The notes beneath the pieces were generated by a model. The model saw only the letters and a list, made by a program, of their open reading frames with translations. It did not search any database and had not been told where the DNA came from. A stretch of 10,619 nt of DNA from G020351775 sp039588335 (GTDB lineage: Bacteria; Gemmatimonadota; Gemmatimonadetes; Gemmatimonadales; GWC2-71-9), in contig JBDGZZ010000134.1 of the NCBI GenBank assembly GCA_039588335.1, positions 1-10,619 on the forward strand, read 5' to 3'. Each line of letters opens with the position of its first letter. Within the stretch, counting starts at the first letter, position 1. Shown here piece after piece: positions 7,107 to 10,619 of the stretch. The position numbers and the translations under genes are program-made.

Positions 7107-8262
7107 GTTCGGCCTTTCTGCCATCCACGACTATCGCTATCAGGTCATCGTCGAGTACGTACTTGTTGCGATCGGCGACATCGATCATCTGCCGGTAAAC
7201 CCGTTGTAGTTCCGCGTTGTCCAATGCGAATCCGAGCTCCTCGCACCGCTTGGCCACGGCGTGGCGACCGGAGTGCTTTCCCAACACGAGCCGTGACTCC
7301 GGCACCCCCACCGCCTCCGGACGCATGATCTCGTACGTGGTGTGATGACGGATCATGCCCGCCTGGTGAATACCGGCTTCGTGTGCAAAGGCGTTCTTGC
7401 CAACGATCGCCTTGTTCGGCTGTGGCTGGATGCCCGTTATGGCCGTCAGAAGTCTGCTCGAGGGATAGAGCTGATCAGTACGCACTCCGGTGGAAAACGG
7501 CAGTGTATCGCGGCGAACAACCAACGCCATCACGATCTCCTCGAGCGCCGCGTTGCCGGCTCGTTCCCCGATCCCGTTGACGGTGCACTCGACCTGGCGA
7601 GCACCAGCCTCGATTGCCACAAGCGAGTTCGCCACCGCTAACCCCAGATCGTTGTGACAATGGACGCTCACTACGCATCGATCTATGCCGTCAACCTCTT
7701 CGAGAAGCGTCCGGATGATCTTCTTGTACTCAGCAGGATAGGTGTACCCGACTGTGTCGGGCACGTTGATGGTGCTGGCTCCAGCGTCTACCGCCACCTG
7801 GAGCGCCTCGCAAAGGAATGCCAACTCGGTGCGGGTAGCGTCCTCCGCACTGAACTCCACATCGTCCACACACTCGCGGCTGCGTCGAACGGCTGCGTCG
7901 ATCCGAGCCAGGCATTCATCTCTGGTGATGCGCAGCTTGTGCTCGAGATGGATATCGGAAGTGGCCAGAAACACGTGAACCCTTGGGTGGTCGGCTGACC
8001 CAACAGCCTCCACTGCCCGATCCACGTCGTGATCGTTGGCACGCGCAAGGGCGGCGATGATCGGACGTCTGACTTCGTGTGCGATACGATGTACCGCTTC
8101 AAAGTCATCGGGTGAGGCAACGGGAAAGCCGGCTTCGATGACGTCAACTCCGAGCAGATCGAGTTGATGGGCCATCCTGAGCTTCTCGTGCGTAGTCATG
8201 GTCGCGCCCGGTGATTGCTCACCGTCGCGCAGCGTTGTGTCGAATACTCGGACTGGATTCAT
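7096..8262 (-). CDS. leuA: 2-isopropylmalate synthase, short form lacking the regulatory domain
   Basis: This is the first committed step of leucine synthesis: acetyl-CoA plus 2-ketoisovalerate gives 2-isopropylmalate. The 388 residues hold the TIM-barrel catalytic domain. It has FDTTLRDGEQSPG (7-19) with Arg12 and Asp13, the metal ligands His201 and His203 in SVHCHNDLG, and NGIGERAGN (229-237). The linker subdomain follows, with KNAFAHEAGIHQ (289-300) and VLGKHSGRHA (326-335). The chain stops at 388, where typical LeuA (about 510-520 residues) would begin its C-terminal leucine-binding LeuA-dimer domain. The ATG at 8262 has GGAGG (8269-8273) six bases upstream. Homocitrate or citramalate synthase are related alternatives, but the leuBCD-ilvE context and motifs favour LeuA. 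It is controlled by the upstream attenuator. Confidence 0.93.
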   Translation of the reverse strand: MNPVRVFDTTLRDGEQSPGATMTTHEKLRMAHQLDLLGVDVIEAGFPVASPDDFEAVHRIAHEVRRPIIAALARANDHDVDRAVEAVGSADHPRVHVFLATSDIHLEHKLRITRDECLARIDAAVRRSRECVDDVEFSAEDATRTELAFLCEALQVAVDAGASTINVPDTVGYTYPAEYKKIIRTLLEEVDGIDRCVVSVHCHNDLGLAVANSLVAIEAGARQVECTVNGIGERAGNAALEEIVMALVVRRDTLPFSTGVRTDQLYPSSRLLTAITGIQPQPNKAIVGKNAFAHEAGIHQAGMIRHHTTYEIMRPEAVGVPESRLVLGKHSGRHAVAKRCEELGFALDNAELQRVYRQMIDVADRNKYVLDDDLIAIVVDGRKAEHAA

Positions 8263-8277
8263 CTCGATCCTCCGGGT

Positions 8278-8319
8278 GTAGCGGTGCCGGTCCCATCCGA
8301 CACCAGACCCCTGCGCTAC
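8278..8319 (-). other. Leader hairpin just upstream of the leuA ribosome-binding site
   Basis: Transcribed from the - strand, GTAGCG (8319-8314) pairs with CGCTAC (8283-8278), and an inner GGTC/GACC pairing (8309-8306 with 8292-8289) stacks inside it. It ends four bases before the GGAGG of leuA. It lies after the attenuator terminator and is therefore made only on read-through. It might stabilise the 5' end or affect leuA initiation. It was found by eye and not by a folding calculation. Confidence 0.35.
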
Positions 8320-8354
8320 CGCTCTCAGCGCTCGAGGCCCACCGGGGCCACCGC

Positions 8355-8394
8355 AAAAAAAACGCGGGCCCCATCAGCTTTGAGAGGGCCCGCG
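8355..8394 (-). terminator. Attenuator: intrinsic terminator in the leu leader
   Basis: On the - strand, CGCGGGCCC (8394-8386) and GGGCCCGCG (8371-8363) form a perfect 9-bp GC-rich stem with a 14-base loop. Eight consecutive T follow at once (8362-8355). This is a textbook intrinsic terminator, and it lies between the Leu-rich leader ORF and leuA, 92 bases before the leuA start codon. Because it is inside the operon leader rather than behind a gene, conditional read-through is the natural explanation. A possible competing structure pairs CCCG (8460-8457) with CGGG (8392-8389) and GCGC (8454-8451) with GCGC (8401-8398). That would consume part of the left terminator arm. Confidence 0.88.
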
Positions 8395-8426
8395 GCAGCG
8401 CTTAACTCAGTTCGGTGTTTCTCTAT

Positions 8427-8537
8427 CTATCCACTTCTGACTCCGAATGCGCGCACCGGGGTTGCCTCTCCCAGGCTCAAGAGCAACAGGCCTAGGAGCG
8501 TGCTGGTAAGCAGAGCTAGCAATCGGTTTGCGTGCAT
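8427..8537 (-). CDS. leuL: leu operon leader peptide, 36 residues, Leu-rich
   Basis: A short ORF starts at ATG 8537, with AAGGA about five bases upstream, and stops at TAG 8429-8427. It encodes 36 residues of which 11 are Leu, all within residues 6-22 (LLALLTSTLLGLLLLSL). Four Leu codons are consecutive at residues 17-20 (8489-8478). All six Leu codon types except TTA appear, including two CTA. It lies 33 bases upstream of the attenuator stem and shares the layout of enterobacterial LeuL (28 residues with a four-Leu run). In the standard mechanism, scarce charged tRNA-Leu stalls the ribosome here, so the antiterminator forms and leuABCD-ilvE is transcribed. The hydrophobic core followed by VRA also resembles a signal peptide, but the peptide ends 6 residues later and the context favours a leader. 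Confidence 0.8.
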   Translation of the reverse strand: MHANRLLALLTSTLLGLLLLSLGEATPVRAFGVRSG

Positions 8538-8605
8538 TCTGTTCCTTGTTCGCACCTCGGTGATCCCCCCTCCAATACCGCGACTCAGGAGCGGTCGAGA
8601 ACACC

Positions 8606-8633
8606 ATACTATCACGATGCGCTGCTCTGTCAA
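8606..8633 (-). promoter_or_regulatory. Probable promoter of the leu operon
   Basis: On the - strand, a perfect -35 TTGACA (8633-8628) is separated by 16 bases from a -10-like TAGTAT (8611-8606, 4 of 6 matches). Transcription would start near 8599, about 60 bases before the leader-peptide ATG, giving a leader RNA of roughly 335 bases up to leuA. It is the best sigma70-type match visible upstream of the leader. Confidence 0.65.
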
Positions 8634-8832
8634 GTAGTCCAGCTTGAGCCAGGTGGGTGTTGACGGCGAACCCGAGCCTGTAGCTCGCTCCCGGAGGCTG
8701 TAACACTCCGGAGCGTCCACATGATCGCTCTTCCAACCGTGTGTCGCGTAGCAGTAAGCGCACGACTCGGGGATCGTTGGGTTGACCGGATACACCAATC
8801 ACCGTTCCGATATCACTGTTCACACGGTTTTT
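8634..8832. other. Intergenic DNA between the leu promoter and the first direct repeat
   Basis: No convincing gene is seen here. It holds an interrupted inverted repeat: GCTCCCGGAG (8687-8696) and CTCCGGAGC (8706-8714) pair over nine bases with one bulged C. Each arm is itself nearly palindromic, so cruciform or alternative foldings are possible. No T-tract follows on either strand. The region lies between the divergently transcribed leu operon and the DinB-like gene, so an operator or spacer role is possible. Confidence 0.35.
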
Positions 8833-8960
8833 GGAGCAAATTCCGTCCTCTTTGGGGGTTCGAGTCGACAGGGGATGTCGCAACGCTTAGCCGAGCGGTT
8901 GGACAGCTCCAATTCCGTACGACATACTTGGGATGGGTGAAAGCAAATTCCTATCGTGAT
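8833..8960. repeat. Direct repeat copy A (128 bp)
   Basis: This begins GGAGCAAATTCC and ends CTATCGTGAT. It matches 10391-10516 in the same orientation with only two substitutions and two one-base indels in about 128 positions. It contains a hairpin CGACA-GGGGA-TGTCG (8866-8880), and the sequence AGCAAATTCC occurs near both ends (8835-8844 and 8942-8951). Similarity stops abruptly on both sides. It ends 25 bases before the DinB-like start codon. Confidence 0.9.
8900..8928 (+). promoter_or_regulatory. Promoter-like element inside repeat copy A
   Basis: TGGACA (8900-8905) and CATACT (8923-8928) are spaced by 17 bases and match the sigma70 -35 and -10 consensus at 5 and 4 of 6 positions. The element points towards the DinB-like gene at 8986, and transcription would start near 8935. 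The same element recurs in copy B at 10457-10485. The prediction comes from motif matching only. Confidence 0.35.
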
Positions 8961-8985
8961 CCCCGGTGCTGAACAGGAGTCGAGC

Positions 8986-9498
8986 ATGCCCAACGAGCTG
9001 AATCAGCTGTTACGGCATATGCAGTGGGCCGATGCATCGGTTTGGGCAGCTGTATCGAAACATCAAGAAACTCATGGGGATACCCGCACGAAAGATCTGC
9101 TGCATCACTTGCACAGCGTCCAATGGGCGTATCTCCAGATCTGGCGGGGCGATGCGCTCGATATGCCCGATGCTTCGACGTTCGCCGACCTGGCTGCGAT
9201 ACGCGTTTGGTGTCGGGAGTACTTCAAGCAGCTGCCTCAGTTCTTGGATAAACTCGATGCACCGGCATTGCAGGAGAACGTCGTGTTTCCATGGGCGGAC
9301 GGATTGGTGAAACGATGGGGTGCAGCGCAGCCTGTCACGTTGGCCGAATCGATCCTGCAAACGTGCTCACACAGCACGTATCATCGAGGTCAGGTCAACA
9401 TGAGGATACGCGAGCTGGGTGGGGAGCCACCGTTGGTTGATTTCGTAGCGTGGATCTGGATGGGGCGACCCGAGCCGGAATGGGAGCAGCCGGAGTGA
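8986..9498 (+). CDS. DinB-fold (DinB/YfiT-like) putative metal-dependent protein
   Basis: This 170-residue protein resembles DinB-superfamily four-helix bundles. The LLRHMQWADASVW N-terminal helix (8-20), HLHSVQWAYLQIW (41-53) and SHSTYHRGQVNMRIRELGG (128-146) match the family layout. The probable metal triad is His43 (or His41), His129 and His133 in the HxxxHRGQ motif. Members include thiol transferases acting with bacillithiol or mycothiol and many uncharacterised stress-linked proteins. The substrate here cannot be told. ATG 8986 was chosen because AGGAG (8974-8978) lies seven bases before it. An in-frame GTG at 8956 would add ten residues but has no such site and falls inside the direct repeat. 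The gene is flanked by the repeats and is probably transcribed alone. Confidence 0.85.
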   Translation: MPNELNQLLRHMQWADASVWAAVSKHQETHGDTRTKDLLHHLHSVQWAYLQIWRGDALDMPDASTFADLAAIRVWCREYFKQLPQFLDKLDAPALQENVVFPWADGLVKRWGAAQPVTLAESILQTCSHSTYHRGQVNMRIRELGGEPPLVDFVAWIWMGRPEPEWEQPE

Positions 9499-9542
9499 CG
9501 TCGAGCGTTGCCGAATGCGAGACCAGACTCGCGTAACCGATA

Positions 9543-9782
9543 GTGGAATCCACCAGTCCCGTGGCGCCACAAGAGCGAGCGGCGGCGCTGTCGCGCGATT
9601 GGGGATTGACCGTCGATAGCACAACGGAAACGGTCACGTCACTGTACAGTTCGAGATAGTCCTATCAGTCCACCGACAATCTGTACTTGAAACTGCGGGA
9701 GACCGTCATACCGGCGATGTCCACGAAAACAAACTGCCGGTTCACGAGTGGCCCTCATGATTTGCTGTCGCTTCAGCAATAG
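9543..9782 (+). pseudogene. Degenerate reading frame, possibly a phosphotransferase N-terminal fragment
   Basis: From GTG 9543 one frame stays open for 38 codons, meets TAG at 9657-9659 and continues open to TAG at 9780-9782. The first part reads RAAALSRDWGLTVDSTTETV and the part after the stop contains DNLYLKLRE. This vaguely resembles the N-terminal lobe of aminoglycoside-phosphotransferase-like kinases: a WGL start helix, then a strand carrying the ATP-binding Lys. No start codon with a ribosome site, HxD catalytic loop or full domain is present. It may be a decayed fragment or chance. The rest of the 9499-9815 gap holds only a weak GCGAG/CTCGC inverted repeat (9517-9532) behind the DinB-like gene. 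Confidence 0.25.
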
Positions 9783-9815
9783 ATGCCGAGCCGCGGGTCT
9801 GCTCGTGGACTCCAC

Positions 9816-10277
9816 TCACTGCACCACCTCGAGATCGAACACCTGGTACCCCATCTCCTCGTCAATGACCATCTCCTCAAGGTCTATGAAGATGAACTCC
9901 GGGTATCCCAGCTCGGCGTTATACGTTACCTGCAGTTCATCTGCTTCCTCCAGTATGGCTTGCTCAACTGCAGCGAACAGCTCCGCTACCGTTAGCCACG
10001 CATCTGTCGGCATGTTCTCGACGGAGAGACCGGTACTCACAACCGTCACCGATCGGATGGAGTCCTGCAGAACTTCCACGGTCACCAGCTCAGTGAATTC
10101 CCGTCCGCAGAAACAGCTCGCCCGGAACTCCATGCGGTAATGCTGGATGTCCGCGTCTTGCCATTGCTCACGGTGGAACTCCAACTCGTGCAGGTGGCCG
10201 TCTGGATCGACTATGTCGCAACTCGATCCGAGCAGACAGACTGCGACAGGAATGAACAAATGGACGAGATGCCTCAT
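9816..10277 (-). CDS. DUF6174-like putative lipoprotein
   Basis: This is a 153-residue secreted protein of unknown function. Residues 1-20 form a lipoprotein-type signal (MRHLVHLFIPVAVCLLGSSC), with Cys20 as the probable lipidated residue. The -1 and -2 positions are Ser and the match to the lipobox is imperfect. The mature part has the DUF6174 pattern: a W..ADIQHYRMEFR segment (39-52), the CxC pair Cys55/Cys57 in ASCFCGREF, a VTVEVLQDSIRSV strand pair (65-77), the ELFAAVEQAI helix (99-108) and the acidic end NAELGYPEFIFID (120-132). The ATG at 10277 has GGAG six bases upstream. It is convergent with the DinB-like gene and lies inside the repeat-bounded segment. The family has no established role. 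Confidence 0.8.
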   Translation of the reverse strand: MRHLVHLFIPVAVCLLGSSCDIVDPDGHLHELEFHREQWQDADIQHYRMEFRASCFCGREFTELVTVEVLQDSIRSVTVVSTGLSVENMPTDAWLTVAELFAAVEQAILEEADELQVTYNAELGYPEFIFIDLEEMVIDEEMGYQVFDLEVVQ

Positions 10278-10390
10278 GAATGCTCCGCTAGCTCTTCACC
10301 TCGTATACCCTGATCAGCGCGTTTCGGTCACACAGATTGTACCGGCAGGTCCGGAGCACTGACACCTTCTCTGGACGCCACCCGGGGGTG

Positions 10391-10516
10391 GGAGCAAATC
10401 CCGTCCTCTTTGGGGTTCGAGTCGACAGGGGATGTCGCAACGCTTAGCCGAGCGGTTGGACAGCTCCAATTCCGTGCGACATACTTGGGATGGGTGAAGC
10501 AAATTCCTATCGTGAT
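10391..10516. repeat. Direct repeat copy B (126 bp)
   Basis: This is the second copy of the 8833-8960 repeat, in the same orientation and about 1.56 kb downstream. Differences from copy A are C for T in AATCCCG, one G fewer in the G-run before TTCGAG, G for A in CGTGCGAC, and one A fewer in GAAGC. The hairpin arms and the promoter-like element (10457-10485) are conserved. It sits upstream of an ORF that leaves the window. Confidence 0.9.
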
Positions 10517-10619
10517 GGCCGAGCGCGCCGTTTCAGGGCGGGACTGGCAAATTGGGCCTACTCCGGACCGGTATGGCACGCATGGAACACTACCGCGTTT
10601 CATGCGTACAGCCACTGAG
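10515..10619 (+). CDS. Possible 5' end of an unrecognised gene, truncated by the window edge
   Basis: From ATG 10515 the frame is open for all 35 codons to the last base. It reads MAERAVSGRDWQIGPTPDRY and then continues. No family is recognised. The ATG overlaps the last two bases of repeat copy B, and no clear Shine-Dalgarno sequence precedes it. A gene is plausible by analogy with copy A, which also precedes a + strand gene. A 35-codon open frame in GC-rich DNA could be chance. Confidence 0.25.
   Translation, partial: MAERAVSGRDWQIGPTPDRYGTHGTLPRFMRTATE

Noticed and set aside
8427..8537. Signal peptide of a secreted mini-protein rather than a leader peptide
   Set aside because: The hydrophobic core and VRA site fit a signal peptide, but only six residues would remain after cleavage. 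The Leu bias, the terminator and leuA downstream favour attenuation.
8355..8599. T-box riboswitch controlling leuA
   Set aside because: No T-box antiterminator consensus (AGGGTGGNACCGCG-like) or specifier stem is visible. The Leu-rich ORF with its own ribosome site explains the leader better.
8407..8883. Long open frames on the - strand upstream of the leu leader peptide
   Set aside because: They run through the promoter, the inverted repeat and the direct repeat, show no recognisable domain, and lack plausible ribosome sites except at the internal ATG 8537.
8855..8905. tRNA gene in the direct repeat
   Set aside because: GGTTCGAGTC looks like a T-loop and GCCGAGCGGTTGGAC like a D-arm, but they are in the wrong order, the T-stem cannot pair, and there is no acceptor or anticodon stem.
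8833..10516. Integron attC sites flanking a gene cassette
   Set aside because: GTTGGAC (8898-8904) fits the R' consensus, but no matching RYYYAAC partner or attC-wide imperfect palindrome was found. The two enclosed genes are also convergent rather than co-oriented.

Overview
The window reads as high-GC chromosomal DNA from a Gram-negative bacterium. A large DUF5916 outer-membrane-type protein, a DinB-fold protein and a DUF6174 lipoprotein occur beside a compact leucine operon. This mix is common in Gemmatimonadota and related soil or marine lineages. That placement is inferred from gene content only and cannot be confirmed from one window.

Layout: positions 1-198 are a short leader with no recognised gene. 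A DUF5916 protein (CBM9-like N-terminus, predicted beta-barrel C-terminus) occupies 199-2445 on the + strand. Positions 2446-2821 hold the eroded, frameshifted C-terminal end of an IS91-type transposase. From 8262 down to 2822, on the - strand, lies a five-gene operon leuA-leuB-leuC-leuD-ilvE. It covers every step from 2-ketoisovalerate to leucine: condensation, isomerisation, oxidative decarboxylation and transamination. The cistrons overlap or nearly touch, so translational coupling is likely.

The operon is headed by what looks like a classical ribosome-mediated attenuator. It has a sigma70-like promoter (TTGACA-N16-TAGTAT), a 36-codon leader ORF with its own Shine-Dalgarno sequence and 11 Leu codons including a run of four, and then a 9-bp GC-rich hairpin followed by eight T just upstream of leuA. 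LeuA stops before the usual C-terminal leucine-binding regulatory domain. Transcriptional attenuation may therefore replace allosteric feedback here. leuC has no standard start codon at the position expected from homology: AGG stands where ATG should be, one codon past the leuB stop.

Positions 8833-10516 form a small accessory segment. Two near-identical direct repeats (128 and 126 bp) bracket a DinB-fold gene (+), a degenerate reading frame and a DUF6174 lipoprotein gene (-). Each repeat carries a short hairpin and a promoter-like element pointing right, and each ends immediately before an open reading frame. The rightmost of these frames runs off the end of the window.
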